From positions 62,001 through 126,000 of the forward strand of contig NZ_PNXY01000007.1 in assembly GCF_002879865.1 (NCBI RefSeq): a stretch of DNA of 64,000 bases, written 5' to 3'. Below the pieces are notes generated by a model. The model saw nothing but the letters and a program-made list of their open reading frames with translations. It searched no databases and was not told the origin of the DNA. Source of the DNA: Paraburkholderia rhynchosiae. GTDB lineage: Bacteria > Pseudomonadota > Gammaproteobacteria > Burkholderiales > Burkholderiaceae. Both the position numbers and the translations under genes were made by a program. Shown piece by piece: positions 8,834 to 17,688 of the stretch; the stretch's first letter is position 1, and every line of letters starts with the position of its first letter.

Positions 8834-10026
8834 TTCCCTACCACCGCTGCGGTCAGACTTGCGTCGATAGCAGGAAGCAGCAGGTTCAACACGCGGCTCA
8901 CGCGCACCAGATCGTTAGCGTCGACGTAAACAACGTCGTTGGGCTGAAGCGGAAACTTCGACGCGAGCATCATCGACACAGGCGAACGTGCGTCGAGATG
9001 GAACACTTCGGGGTGTCCGCTCTTTACGTTCCGTACCACGTATAGCTGACGCGGGTCGGACGAGGAAGGATTAAAGCTGCCGGCTTGAGACAGCGCGTCT
9101 GCCAGCGTTATGCGGCCGTTCTGCTTCGGGATCGCCGCCACCGGCTTGTTGACTTCGCCCATCACATAGACACTGCTCTCGTCGCGAGAAAGTACGCGCA
9201 GCACGTCGCCGCGTGCGAGCACGATGTCCGCCGGGCTCTGCCCGTTCGCAAGCATGCCCGTCAGGTCCAGCGTGTACGAGCGGCGTCCGCGGATCAGCAG
9301 CAAACGTCCCTGATCGGCAGATGAGGTAAAGCCGCCCGCGCGGCCAATCGCGTCGGTCAATGTCATCGGCACGTCGTTTATCTGTAGCGAGCCGGGCGTG
9401 TGCACTTCACCGTCAATCAGAACCTGCTTTGAACGGAACGATGCAATTCGCACCGTCACTTGCGGGCTCTTGAAGTACTGCGACAACGCTCTCTGCACGG
9501 TGGCCTGGATCGCCGACGTGCCGAGTCCGGCGACCTTCAGGCGGCCGGTGTAGGGGAACTGGATAAAACCCTCTTCATCGACCACCACACCTTGCGGCGC
9601 GTCGGCGGCGCGCGGCGCCGCGGTGGACAGCGCACCTTGCGCCTGTGCCAGTTCCGGGTGGTCCCACACCGTGATCTGCAATACGTCCGCGGGTCCGACT
9701 GTGTACGCAGAAGGGTAGGCAACCAACTCCCGGGCGTTCGATTCGGAGCGTGCCTTCTCGAAGCCGACCTGTGTCGCGATCACCGCCGCATTGATTTCCG
9801 TGAGCGACAGTTCGGGCGCGTTGGTCCGTTCCGCAGTGGAATCAGTGACGGCGCGACCTTTTATATCGCGCTGCATCTGCATACCGGGCGCGACATTGCA
9901 CGCCGCCAACAAGACGGCGAGACTCGCGGCGGCGAACACTCCGGCGCCACGCCGTATTGCCTTGTTGCTCACGAATGGCAGTGCCGTGCTCGGTCGGCCG
10001 TAGTTCCTGAACTTCCAATACAGCAT
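8830..10026 (-). CDS. wza: Wza-type outer-membrane polysaccharide export lipoprotein (EPS-1)
   Basis: The 398-residue lipoprotein has a signal sequence ending in the lipobox LLAAC. It then shows the polysaccharide export domain (YTVGPADVLQITVWDHPEL), followed by SLBB-type repeats around VRIASFRSKQVLIDGEV, TLTDAIGRAGGF and VYVMGEVNKPVAAIP. The C-terminus should form the outer-membrane helical barrel. It forms the channel through which polymer leaves the cell, working with Wzc. The start at 10026 has AAGAGG about 9 bases upstream; ATG at 10044 is also possible and would lengthen the signal sequence by six residues. It is the only Wza in the window, although two Wzc proteins are encoded. Confidence 0.93.
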   Translation of the reverse strand: MLYWKFRNYGRPSTALPFVSNKAIRRGAGVFAAASLAVLLAACNVAPGMQMQRDIKGRAVTDSTAERTNAPELSLTEINAAVIATQVGFEKARSESNARELVAYPSAYTVGPADVLQITVWDHPELAQAQGALSTAAPRAADAPQGVVVDEEGFIQFPYTGRLKVAGLGTSAIQATVQRALSQYFKSPQVTVRIASFRSKQVLIDGEVHTPGSLQINDVPMTLTDAIGRAGGFTSSADQGRLLLIRGRRSYTLDLTGMLANGQSPADIVLARGDVLRVLSRDESSVYVMGEVNKPVAAIPKQNGRITLADALSQAGSFNPSSSDPRQLYVVRNVKSGHPEVFHLDARSPVSMMLASKFPLQPNDVVYVDANDLVRVSRVLNLLLPAIDASLTAAVVGK

Positions 10027-10164
10027 TCCAGATGACCTCTTCATTTCGGTGCGGCGGCGCATTGGTATTTCACGCGACGGCCAGCAGGCGGCCGCACTGG
10101 GCGGACCGTCTCAGGTTGATTGGGTTAGCGCTTGGGCGAGCGCAGCCGCGGAGGCGCCCACGGG

Positions 10165-11547
10165 TCAATAGGCTTGTGAGCCTGTGAATCCATGAAAGAG
10201 CGTGGTTACGACAATGCGCATGTCGAGCCAGAACGACCAGTTGCGCAGGTAGTACAGATCGTGTTCGACACGCGCCGCCATTTTTTCGAGCCGGTCCGTT
10301 TCTCCGCGATGCCCGTTGATCTGGGCCCAGCCGGTAATGCCAGGTTTGGCGCGGTAACGGTCGATATAGCCGTCGATCAACGGTGCATAGAGATCGTCGT
10401 GTTCAAGCGCGTGTGGACGCGGACCGACAACCGACATCTCTCCACGCAGCACATTGATGAACTGCGGCAACTCGTCGAGACTCGTTCGTCGCAGGAAACG
10501 GCCGACCGGCGTCACGCGGCTGTCGTTGCGCGTGGCCTGTTGGAGCTTGCCACCCCCATGCGCGTGCACGCGCATGGAGCGGAACTTGTAGATCGTGAAT
10601 GGTCGTCCGTTCAAGCCCTTGCGGCGTTGTCTGAAGAAGATTGAACCCGGCGACGACATCTTGATAGCGACAGCGATCGCGGCAAACACGGGTAACAGCG
10701 CTGTCAGCGCACACGCTGCAAACAGGCGGTCGAAAACGTCCTTGCCAGTCAGCACGCTCGATGCAGAATGGGGCGCGGAGACGCTGAGCGCGGATAGCCC
10801 CATCAGATCAAGCGGCCCGCAGGCGCTCTGCAAACCTAGTGCGCGCACGTCCGGCAGCAAGCGGATTTTCACGAGCGTGTGCTTGAGCGTTTCGATGCAA
10901 CGAATAACCACTGCATCCGACGATACCGGCAAGACGATCCACACTTCCTCGACTTCACCCGCTGAAATCAACGGCAAGAGGCCGGCCAGTTCCTGTTTGT
11001 CGCTCTGACTCGCCTCCGCGCTCGGATACCTGGCAACGCCCTTCAGCATCACTACATCGGCGACAGCGAAGCCGCCGCAATTGTTCGCATCGATCAAGTC
11101 GATGGTCTCGTGGAAATGCACACCTGTACCGATGATAGCGACGCGGCGCGGGTCCACGCCGAGCAGACGCAAGCGGCGCAATCCAGCGTACGCGACAATC
11201 CGCGCGCCCAGCAACAACGCGGCCGTTATCAACGCCCATCGATAGAGCCACGGATTGGAAATCTCAGCCGGCTTGCCAATAAAGAGCAGTACCGCAAGAC
11301 CCACCAGTTGCACGGACACCCACGCAGCGAGCAACCGGACAAGCAAATGCCTGATCGGCCGCGCGCGCCATGACCGGTAGACGCCGGTCATAGGGAAGAC
11401 CACCGCAGCAAAAGCCGTTATTGCCACGCAGAACAGAAAGTTCAATGGCGCATCGGAAGGCGACGCGTGCAATTCCAGTTTTCCGGCGAGCATGGCTCCG
11501 GTAACAATAATCGTCGTGTCACAGAAGCGGGCAATGGCCTGTTTCAT
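10165..11547 (-). CDS. undecaprenyl-phosphate sugar-1-phosphate transferase (priming enzyme, WcaJ/GumD type)
   Basis: The 460-residue membrane protein starts the EPS-1 repeat unit by moving a sugar-1-phosphate to undecaprenyl phosphate. Four N-terminal hydrophobic segments are followed by a nucleotide-binding-like fold (RRVAIIGTG) and a fifth membrane segment. The catalytic domain has [20 protein letters not shown], then [19 protein letters not shown] with the conserved Asp-Glu pair, and [11 protein letters not shown] and [14 protein letters not shown]. This is the long, polyisoprenyl-phosphate hexose transferase form rather than the short WecP/PglC form. The start at 11547 has AGGGA upstream; the longer frame begins with an unsupported TTG. 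BceB of the cepacian cluster is of the same type. Glucose is the usual substrate of close families, but the sugar is not proven. Confidence 0.93.
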   Translation of the reverse strand: MKQAIARFCDTTIIVTGAMLAGKLELHASPSDAPLNFLFCVAITAFAAVVFPMTGVYRSWRARPIRHLLVRLLAAWVSVQLVGLAVLLFIGKPAEISNPWLYRWALITAALLLGARIVAYAGLRRLRLLGVDPRRVAIIGTGVHFHETIDLIDANNCGGFAVADVVMLKGVARYPSAEASQSDKQELAGLLPLISAGEVEEVWIVLPVSSDAVVIRCIETLKHTLVKIRLLPDVRALGLQSACGPLDLMGLSALSVSAPHSASSVLTGKDVFDRLFAACALTALLPVFAAIAVAIKMSSPGSIFFRQRRKGLNGRPFTIYKFRSMRVHAHGGGKLQQATRNDSRVTPVGRFLRRTSLDELPQFINVLRGEMSVVGPRPHALEHDDLYAPLIDGYIDRYRAKPGITGWAQINGHRGETDRLEKMAARVEHDLYYLRNWSFWLDMRIVVTTLFHGFTGSQAY

Positions 11548-11715
11548 CTTTAACGTCCCTGGAAAAAACAAGGTCAGCCCGGTCGAAATAGACCAGACTC
11601 TCGGTTATTACGTCATCCTAATTAGATAGAAGTTATGGCCGTAGCCGATTCACAGCAGTTCATCCGCTTGCGGCTCTTCTATCGGCCCAATTTTCCCGAA
11701 ACGCGCCGCGAAAGT
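11548..11715 (-). promoter_or_regulatory. leader and likely promoter region of the EPS-1 structural genes
   Basis: These 168 bases separate the degenerate GGDEF/EAL gene from the priming transferase, by far the largest gap inside EPS-1, and are more AT-rich than the genes. On the minus strand an ATCTAATTAGGATGACG stretch is the most promoter-like part, but I cannot pick out a good -35/-10 pair. No sigma-54 consensus is visible here. A local promoter controlled by the upstream regulators is inferred from the spacing only. Confidence 0.35.
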
Positions 11716-12624
11716 TCACGCAGCGCCGCGGTGCCTCGACAATATGGCACCATGCGCAGCGTCGACGGCTACACGCGACACTGTCTCGGGCGATAAAAGA
11801 AGTGCGTTCATCACACGCAGTCGCCATGCCTCAGGGAGCATCCCGTCAATTGATGTATTCAACTTCACTTTCATCGACGGATTCAAAACCAGCACCTCCC
11901 GCAAACTATTGACGACCCATCGGTCCAGGCGGCGCGTCAAGCCAAGGCGTTCAACGGCCGTCAGCGCGATGCCCAACGGCCTCGTCTTGTTGCCGATCCG
12001 CTCGGTCAGTGCGAGCATGTAATAGTTGGTCTCCAGCGCGTCAGCTTGTACAGGCGTGACCTCGACGACCAGCCGGCCGTCGTCCATTGCCCGGAACAGC
12101 GCGATTGCAGTGGCCATGTCGCCTTGAAACTGTTGGCGCCAGCCGGGCAGTCTTCCCGGCGGGATCGACACAGCGCCCACCGCGTCTATGTCGAAGGATT
12201 CGTCGCCATAGCCCACGACCCGCACGGAGATCGCCGGATAGACAGTCCCGCTGTCGCCATAGATCGGTGCGCCTCCGAGCACTTCGACAATTCGGTCAGG
12301 CAGACTGGCTTCCCGCATCGGCAATGCGCCGCTCAGCGACTCCGCTTGCGAACCGGCATCGAATGCGAAAAGAATGTGATCGCCGCTGCGCGCTACCATG
12401 CCGCCTTCCACCATAACAAGCTGGCGCGCGCGTTCGAGCACCGCGCGCCGCACGGTGGTTCCAAGCGACCTTTCGTACGCAGCCTCGATCTGCCGCACGT
12501 TGAAGATCGACGCAACGAGGCAAAGCGGCATGGCGCCGTGACGTGAAGCATCGGATCGCACTCCGAGACGGCTCAGCAGGGAAGTTAACTGCGCGCCTTT
12601 CAGCAAGCGATTCAGGTTACTCAT
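11716..12624 (-). CDS. degenerate GGDEF and truncated EAL-like protein, putative c-di-GMP-related regulator
   Basis: The 302-residue soluble protein resembles a decayed GGDEF-EAL protein. VARSGDHILFAFD (residues 78-89) aligns with the GGDEF signature, but reads SGDHI, so cyclase activity is not expected. From about residue 170 the order of a EAL-domain N-terminus is recognisable: AMDDGRLVVEVTPV, then YYMLALTERI where the EAL motif should be, then AVERLGLTRRLDRWVV. Only about 100 residues of this domain remain, without the metal-binding and catalytic residues. It overlaps the end of the AraC gene by 8 bases and lies upstream of EPS-1 on the same strand, suggesting a regulatory partner or non-catalytic c-di-GMP sensor. 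The assignment rests on motif resemblance and needs profile searches. Confidence 0.6.
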   Translation of the reverse strand: MSNLNRLLKGAQLTSLLSRLGVRSDASRHGAMPLCLVASIFNVRQIEAAYERSLGTTVRRAVLERARQLVMVEGGMVARSGDHILFAFDAGSQAESLSGALPMREASLPDRIVEVLGGAPIYGDSGTVYPAISVRVVGYGDESFDIDAVGAVSIPPGRLPGWRQQFQGDMATAIALFRAMDDGRLVVEVTPVQADALETNYYMLALTERIGNKTRPLGIALTAVERLGLTRRLDRWVVNSLREVLVLNPSMKVKLNTSIDGMLPEAWRLRVMNALLLSPETVSRVAVDAAHGAILSRHRGAA

Positions 12625-13660
12625 GGCCTGCCTCATGCGCCGCAATCTCATGCGATTTCAACGAGCCGCTGGCCGCGAGACGCTGGCGCTCCGACGCCCG
12701 ATACCCCGTAGGCGACATGGCGAGGTGCTGCCTGAACAGCTTCGCGAGCCGATCGCCGCTGCCAAGACCAGTACGGCGCGCAATCTTGTCCGTGGGCAAG
12801 TCGGTTTCCACCAGCATGTAGCACGCTTTTTCGAGCCGGATACGCAGAACGAATTCGCTCGGCGTCACGCCCAGTTCCTTCTTGAAACGCCGAAGAAAGT
12901 TGCGCTCGCTCATTGCGGCGGCACGCGCGGCCGCCGAGATCGACACGCGCGCTTCGCTACCGACACGCATTTGATGAGCGGCCGCACGAATCGATTCGCT
13001 TGCTTGCGCCCCGTCCTCGTCCTCGTGCAGCGGGGGCCGCGCGATCTTCTGCGATGCCATCGGCGACAGCGCTTGCGCGACCGCCGATGCGATCTCGCCA
13101 CCATGATCGTGTTTGACGATGTTCAGCGCATTGACGAGTGCGGTGGAGCCGTCGCCATCGGCGGTTGAATCGAAAGCTGACGGCTGCACTTCCAGCGGTC
13201 CGTCGGTAGCAGTTGCCTTCTGCGTGAGCCCGGCAAGAACGATGAGCCGAGCGCCGCCGCCGAGCCCTTGCACGGTTTCGGTACGCGGATAAACGTCGCT
13301 CAACCACGAGAGCAGGTGTTCGTCATGGCCCAGTGCCGCGCCGGCGATGACGAACAACGCGTGCACGCGAATGAAATGATGGTCCTCGACAGCACGCGTC
13401 CAGATCGGCACGCCTGACGAAGAACGGACCGCCCCGCCTCCGGAGGAAACCGGGTGAATCGCATAATCCTCGCCCACGGGTGCGCTCGCGCCGGACAACC
13501 GGTTGGCGGTATTAAACACTTCGACGAGCCGGCCCATCTGGGTAAGAGAAAAACCATCGGACAGGACTAAAACGACTTGCCTTTGGCCTTGCTGTGCCTC
13601 CATGCCCCCATCCGTGACCGCATTCATTCTGGTCCTAACTTGATCGCACGCATAGTTCAT
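12617..13660 (-). CDS. GlxA-type AraC-family transcriptional regulator (EPS-1 upstream)
   Basis: The 347-residue protein has an N-terminal DJ-1/PfpI-like domain (QVVLVLSDGFSLTQMGRLVE onwards, FVIAGAALG) and a C-terminal AraC-type DNA-binding domain with two helix-turn-helix units. These are around SISAAARAAAMSERNFLRRF and DLPTDKIARRTGLGSGDRLA, followed by the closing MSPTGYR. The DJ-1 part lacks an obvious nucleophilic cysteine, as usual in regulators. It is the first gene of the EPS-1 direction and overlaps the degenerate GGDEF/EAL gene, so it is the natural candidate activator of the locus. Two starts have good ribosome-binding sites: 13660 (GAGGG) and 13627 (AGGA). Confidence 0.88.
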   Translation of the reverse strand: MNYACDQVRTRMNAVTDGGMEAQQGQRQVVLVLSDGFSLTQMGRLVEVFNTANRLSGASAPVGEDYAIHPVSSGGGAVRSSSGVPIWTRAVEDHHFIRVHALFVIAGAALGHDEHLLSWLSDVYPRTETVQGLGGGARLIVLAGLTQKATATDGPLEVQPSAFDSTADGDGSTALVNALNIVKHDHGGEIASAVAQALSPMASQKIARPPLHEDEDGAQASESIRAAAHQMRVGSEARVSISAAARAAAMSERNFLRRFKKELGVTPSEFVLRIRLEKACYMLVETDLPTDKIARRTGLGSGDRLAKLFRQHLAMSPTGYRASERQRLAASGSLKSHEIAAHEAGHE

Positions 13661-13704
13661 ATCGCTGCCCTCGCAATACGGCGAAATTCTTTTTCCTGCA
13701 GCGC

Positions 13705-13730
13705 ATCATATTCGGTTCAATTCGCGTGCA
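13705..13730 (-). promoter_or_regulatory. candidate sigma-70 promoter of the AraC regulator gene
   Basis: On the minus strand TATGAT (13710-13705) is a near-perfect -10 box, 45 bases upstream of the ATG at 13660. A TTGCAC lies 15 bases further upstream, a shorter spacing than ideal. This is the best promoter-like sequence before the regulator gene. Confidence 0.35.
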
Positions 13731-14424
13731 ATCCCAAGGTGTCCGATTGCGTCAACCTATTGGCGGATCAGACCAAGAGTGTCAGAGAAACTGTGTGGGG
13801 CAACGTGCAGTGCCAAGGCACTACCTGTATTAGTCCGGGGATATTCGACTGTCAGATTTGCGAGAAAATTGCTGCAGCTCCAGTGAAAAAATTGACATTC
13901 GTTATGCAGACAGAATATCCCCAAACAAATATGGAGAAGCTCGAAAGGGCTCGCCGCAAAGCGAGCGCGTTCAGGCCTCCAAGCCCGAGGAGCGGCTGCG
14001 GTGTCAAAGGCTTTCCAAGCAGACCGGCAATGTGATAGGCCGTCTCATTGAGTTCCTGTCGGCTCGACATTAATAAAGGCGAGAACACCAGCCGAAGCAT
14101 ACAACCTTGCCGCGATTAATCCGCCACGCGCCCGAGTTTCACGCGCGCGAACACATGCGAGGTTCCGGTGCCACACAACACCGAATCCAAAACGTACCAG
14201 AGCGAATAACGACCATTAATCCCAGCAGTCCCACGTTATCAGGCCGCCTTTCTCCAGCATTACGACGCTTTTTCTGGCGGGCGGACCGGCTTCGTTGTCC
14301 CGTTCGGCCAAGAGCCTGGGTTAATCAGCCGAGTGCGAGCAATTGGCAGATATGCGCGACTACACTCCGCTTCGGTCTTCGAGGGATCGCTATTTCAGGA
14401 CTACCCCGTCCCTCGACTTTTCGG
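13731..14424. other. intergenic region without a recognisable gene, possible sRNA locus
   Basis: About 700 bases between the AraC gene and the decayed transporter contain no frame with convincing protein features. A plus-strand TTGACA (13891-13896) with TATCCC 18 bases later could be a promoter, and a strong terminator follows at 14425-14456. GTGCC-AA-GGCAC at 13810-13821 is a small palindrome. A non-coding transcript ending at the terminator is possible but unproven. Confidence 0.3.
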
Positions 14425-14456
14425 CCTGCCGTTCCCTCGGACGGCAGGTTTTTTTT
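14425..14456 (+). terminator. Rho-independent terminator with no annotated gene upstream
   Basis: CCTGCCGT (14425-14432) pairs perfectly with ACGGCAGG (14441-14448) around an 8-base loop and is followed by eight T residues. This is a textbook intrinsic terminator on the plus strand. The nearest upstream gene on this strand is none within the window left of it except the tiny gene at 21-161, so it must end an unannotated transcript or be a relic. Confidence 0.85.
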
Positions 14457-14477
14457 CGCCTATGTGACCCATGCTTT

Positions 14478-15300
14478 TCACACAGCCGCATTCTCCACGA
14501 TCGGCTCACGCGCCATGAACCAATAGAAGAGCGCGGCACATCCGGCAATCCCACCGCCCGAAATGAAGGTAAGCGCATACGAGCCAGTACGGTCGACAAT
14601 AATCCCAGCAACGACCGGCGAAAACGCACCGCCGAAATAACCGCCGAAGTTCTGGATCGCGCTAACAGATGCAATCGTCGACGACGGCGCGATGTCCGCC
14701 GCAAGCGCCTAGGCGGAGCCCACCACAGCGGCAATGAACGCGAGCCCGACGGTGAACAACGCGAGCGTCACATTCAACGCATCAGGGAACGGCAGCGCAA
14801 TCGTGCACACGGCCGTGCCCGCCGCGCAGCACGCAATCAATAGCCGCTTCGCAGCAATCGGCGACGCCATCTCGCGGTCGACCATCTTCTTCGCGAGATA
14901 CCTGACTGCAATCTCACCAAGTGCGCCGCCGGCCTACGGAATGCCCGCATACACGCCAAGCTGCGCGAATGAGATATGAAAACGGTCGAGCAGATAGAGC
15001 GGCAAAAACACGAGGAAGATATTCCACAACCAGATCGTGCAGAAGTAGCCGGAATCATGCCGCACACACTACGGAGCGTGAACAGCGAGCGCCACCGCAG
15101 CGATGAATTAACGAGTGAGCTTTCATGCCCGCCGCCGCCCGCTTCAATGTACTCGCGCTCGTCCTTCGAAAGACGCCTACTGTCCATGGGATTGCGATAC
15201 ATCATCGGGAATAGCAGCGCGACGACGAAACGATGTTCGCAGCGTCCTCGGTGCTGCCCGAACCCGTATAGCGGGCCACGGCCGGCAAATAACGAACGAG
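14478..15300 (-). pseudogene. decayed MFS transporter (anion:cation symporter family, GudP/ExuT-like)
   Basis: The minus strand encodes recognisable MFS transporter sequence with several lesions. From 15300 one frame gives VVALLFPMMYRNPMDSRRLS and KDEREYIEAGGG, a typical central loop of this family. The frame then shifts near 15060 to another giving FCTIWLWNIFLVFLPLYLL, YAGIP-stop-AGGALGE, VGSA-stop-ALAADIAPSS, FGGYFGGAFSPVVAGIIVD and a final stop at 14478. Both in-frame stops (14936-14934 and 14711-14709) are TAG where the family normally has tryptophan, so each looks like a single TGG to TAG change. The N-terminal six or so membrane segments are missing. It diverges from the LysR gene, so it may once have been that regulator's target. 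Confidence 0.82.
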
Positions 15301-15491
15301 CGTAGCTTCCGTACAAGCGGATGTAGCGTCCGCAATACGACCGGCCGATGAGAAAAACACATTGGATTGCTCAACCTTCGCAATCGCTCATCGTCTGGTA
15401 GAAGGGGGCGCTGGTTGAGCCGCCACGCGCCGGCACTACACTATCGGGCAAGCACGCGCCCGCTCATCGTTCGAGACAAACTGGAGACCAC

Positions 15492-16382
15492 GTGAAATTC
15501 GATACGACAACCGTCCGGCTGGTCCTTGCCATCGCGGAGGAAGGCAGCATCTCGCGCGCCGCCGACAAGCTGAGCCTGGCGGTCGCGGCAGCGTCGCGGC
15601 GCGTGTCGGACCTCGAAGACCAACTGGGCGCGAAGCTCTTCACGCGCGTGCCGCATGGTGTCGAAATCACCGAGTCCGGCGTGAAGTTACTGGAGTATGT
15701 CCGGCAGATCGACAACCTGATCGACCGCATGGAGGGCGACGCACAGGCGCTCAATCATGGTCTCGACGGGCGCATCATTATCGGCGCGCCGAAGGCGGTC
15801 GTCATTCAGTTTCTGGCTCGCGAGATCGCCGCGGTCCAGCGGAAGTATCCACGTATAGCCCTGAAGATCGTCGAGGAAAACAGCAAGATCGTGCAGCAAC
15901 TTCTGCGCGACAAAGTAATCGACGTGGGCATCTACGAGAAGAAAAGCGGCTTTCTGGATCTAGCCAGGTCGGCGTATAGAGAGGACCGGCTCGTGCTGGT
16001 TTATAGCCGTGCGCATTTCGAGTTCGGCAACGCGCCTGTCGGTATCGACGATATTCTCGACCTTCCCATTGTGAGTCTCGGCAAGGGTTCGGCAGTGCTG
16101 TCCGCTGTGCAGCGCGCCTACCGCAGCCGGGGCCGTCTGTTCCCGAATAATTACACCGTCAGCGGATTCGACACGATGCTTGCAATGGTCCGCCATGGCC
16201 TGGGCGTCGGGCTGATGCCGCCGGACGTGTTGCGGAGCTTCCATCCCGAGGAATTGCTGGCATGCGCGGAACTCGACGGCGAGTGGCCTCAACGCAGTTA
16301 CGTGCTGTCGTGCGTCGAAGGTCATGCTCAGGAGCAAACGCTGCGCAACGTCGTGGCGGAATTGCTTGCCGGCGGCACCTAA
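15492..16382 (+). CDS. LysR-family transcriptional regulator
   Basis: The 296-residue protein has an N-terminal winged helix-turn-helix (residues about 5-65: TVRLVLAIAEEGSISRAADK, then VAAASRRVSDLEDQLGAKLF) and a LysR substrate-binding domain (GRIIIGAPKAVVIQFLAREI onwards, with VRHGLGVGLMPPDVL near residue 240). Such proteins usually bind a small co-inducer and control a neighbouring operon. The gene lies between a decayed MFS transporter on the opposite strand and a CoA-transferase/crotonase pair starting 139 bases downstream on the same strand. The downstream pair is the likely target now; the broken transporter may have been an earlier one. The inducer is unknown. Confidence 0.9.
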   Translation: MKFDTTTVRLVLAIAEEGSISRAADKLSLAVAAASRRVSDLEDQLGAKLFTRVPHGVEITESGVKLLEYVRQIDNLIDRMEGDAQALNHGLDGRIIIGAPKAVVIQFLAREIAAVQRKYPRIALKIVEENSKIVQQLLRDKVIDVGIYEKKSGFLDLARSAYREDRLVLVYSRAHFEFGNAPVGIDDILDLPIVSLGKGSAVLSAVQRAYRSRGRLFPNNYTVSGFDTMLAMVRHGLGVGLMPPDVLRSFHPEELLACAELDGEWPQRSYVLSCVEGHAQEQTLRNVVAELLAGGT

Positions 16383-16521
16383 CCGAAGCATGCACGCGCG
16401 ACGGTTTCGCGAATCGCGAAACCAGCCATGACGCAGCGATTCTTGCGGCGGCCCTCCCGGTCGGCGACAGTGGAGCCATCACGCGTAAGCGCGGCCCGCT
16501 TTATCCAGGAGAAAGCTCGAC

Positions 16522-17688
16522 ATGACGGAATCAAAACAGCTACCGCTACAAGGCATTCGCGTACTCGACGTGAGCCAGGTCATGGCGGGCCCGTTCGCCT
16601 GCATGATGCTGGCCGACCTGGGCGCGGACGTCATCAAGGTGGAACCGCCCGAAGGCGATCAGACACGAGGCTCGATGGGCTTCAAAATGAAGGGACCCGA
16701 CAGCATGGGCTTCCTGAATCTGAACCGCAACAAGCGCTCGCTCACACTCGACCTGAAGAGCGACGAAGGCCGCGAGTTCTTCTACAAACTCGCTAAAACG
16801 GCTGACGTCATCGTCGAAAACTACCGTCCCGGCGTCGTGCAGCGTTTGCGAATCGACTATGAATCCATCAAGGCGATCAATCCGAAGATTGTCTATGTGA
16901 GCATTTCCGGCTTCGGGCAAAGCGGGCCATGGTCGTCGCGGCCGGGCTTCGATCTGATGGCGCAGGCTATGTCCGGCGTGATGAGCGTGACCGGCTACGA
17001 AGGCGGCAAGCCTGTGAAAGCCGGCGTGCCTGTGGCGGATATCGGCTGCGCGCTGTTCGCAGTGTACGGTCTGCTGTCGGCTTATATCGGCGCGCAGAGA
17101 GCCGGGGAAGGCCAGCATATCGACGCGTCGCTGTTCGACTCGATCATGGCCTTCTCGATCTGGGACATGTCCGACTACTGGGGCACCGGCGTGCCGCCCA
17201 CGCCGCTCGGCACGAGCAACAAAATGAGCGCGCCCTATCAGGCGGTGAAAGCGCGCGACGGTTACTTCGTGATGGGCGCGACGAATCAGAAGCTCTGGAC
17301 AAGATTGTGCGAGGTGCTGGATCGCCGCGATCTGATCGATCACGAGGACTACGCAACGGTGTCGCTACGCCTGAAAAATCGCGAGGCGATGATCGAAGTG
17401 CTGGAGCAGGAGTTCGGCAAGCGTGACAGCGCGCAATGGGTCGGCATGCTGCTCGCCGCCGGCATTCCAGCCGGCCCGATTCTTTCGTATCCCGAAGCAT
17501 TTGAGAGCGACCATGCGCGGCATCGCAACATGTGCATGGAGATCGATCATCCGAACGAAGGCAAGGTCAGGAACATCGGCTTTCCCGTCAAACTGAGCGG
17601 CACGCCGGCGACGGTGCGCCGCCACCCGCCGCTGCTAGGCGAACACAACCACGAGATCCTTGCGGAAATCAACGGAGCCGAGTCATGA
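16522..17688 (+). CDS. CaiB/BaiF (class III) CoA-transferase
   Basis: The 388-residue protein has the family III CoA-transferase hallmarks: the N-terminal GIRVLDVSQVMAGPFACMML, LADLGADVIKVEPPEGD, LNRNKRSLTLDLK and the region GEGQHIDASLFDSIMAFSIW, whose aspartate matches the covalent-intermediate residue. These enzymes move CoA between carboxylic acids in the cytoplasm. The gene has an AGGAGAAAG ribosome site and overlaps the following crotonase-fold gene in an ATGA junction, so the two act together on an acyl-CoA. Substrate unknown; the broken sugar-acid type transporter next door hints at a carboxylate but is weak evidence. Confidence 0.92.
   Translation: MTESKQLPLQGIRVLDVSQVMAGPFACMMLADLGADVIKVEPPEGDQTRGSMGFKMKGPDSMGFLNLNRNKRSLTLDLKSDEGREFFYKLAKTADVIVENYRPGVVQRLRIDYESIKAINPKIVYVSISGFGQSGPWSSRPGFDLMAQAMSGVMSVTGYEGGKPVKAGVPVADIGCALFAVYGLLSAYIGAQRAGEGQHIDASLFDSIMAFSIWDMSDYWGTGVPPTPLGTSNKMSAPYQAVKARDGYFVMGATNQKLWTRLCEVLDRRDLIDHEDYATVSLRLKNREAMIEVLEQEFGKRDSAQWVGMLLAAGIPAGPILSYPEAFESDHARHRNMCMEIDHPNEGKVRNIGFPVKLSGTPATVRRHPPLLGEHNHEILAEINGAES

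Noticed and set aside
13797..13821. Sigma-54-like sequence TTGGCACTGCACGTTGC on the minus strand upstream of the EPS-1 regulator
   Set aside because: The GG and GC elements are one base too far apart for the strict sigma-54 spacing, so it is probably a near miss, although such promoters control polysaccharide genes in related bacteria.
13852..14100. 82-residue minus-strand frame in the gap left of the decayed transporter
   Set aside because: No ribosome site, family or codon support.
14107..14526. 139-residue plus-strand frame across the orphan terminator
   Set aside because: It runs through the terminator and into the decayed transporter, with no protein features.
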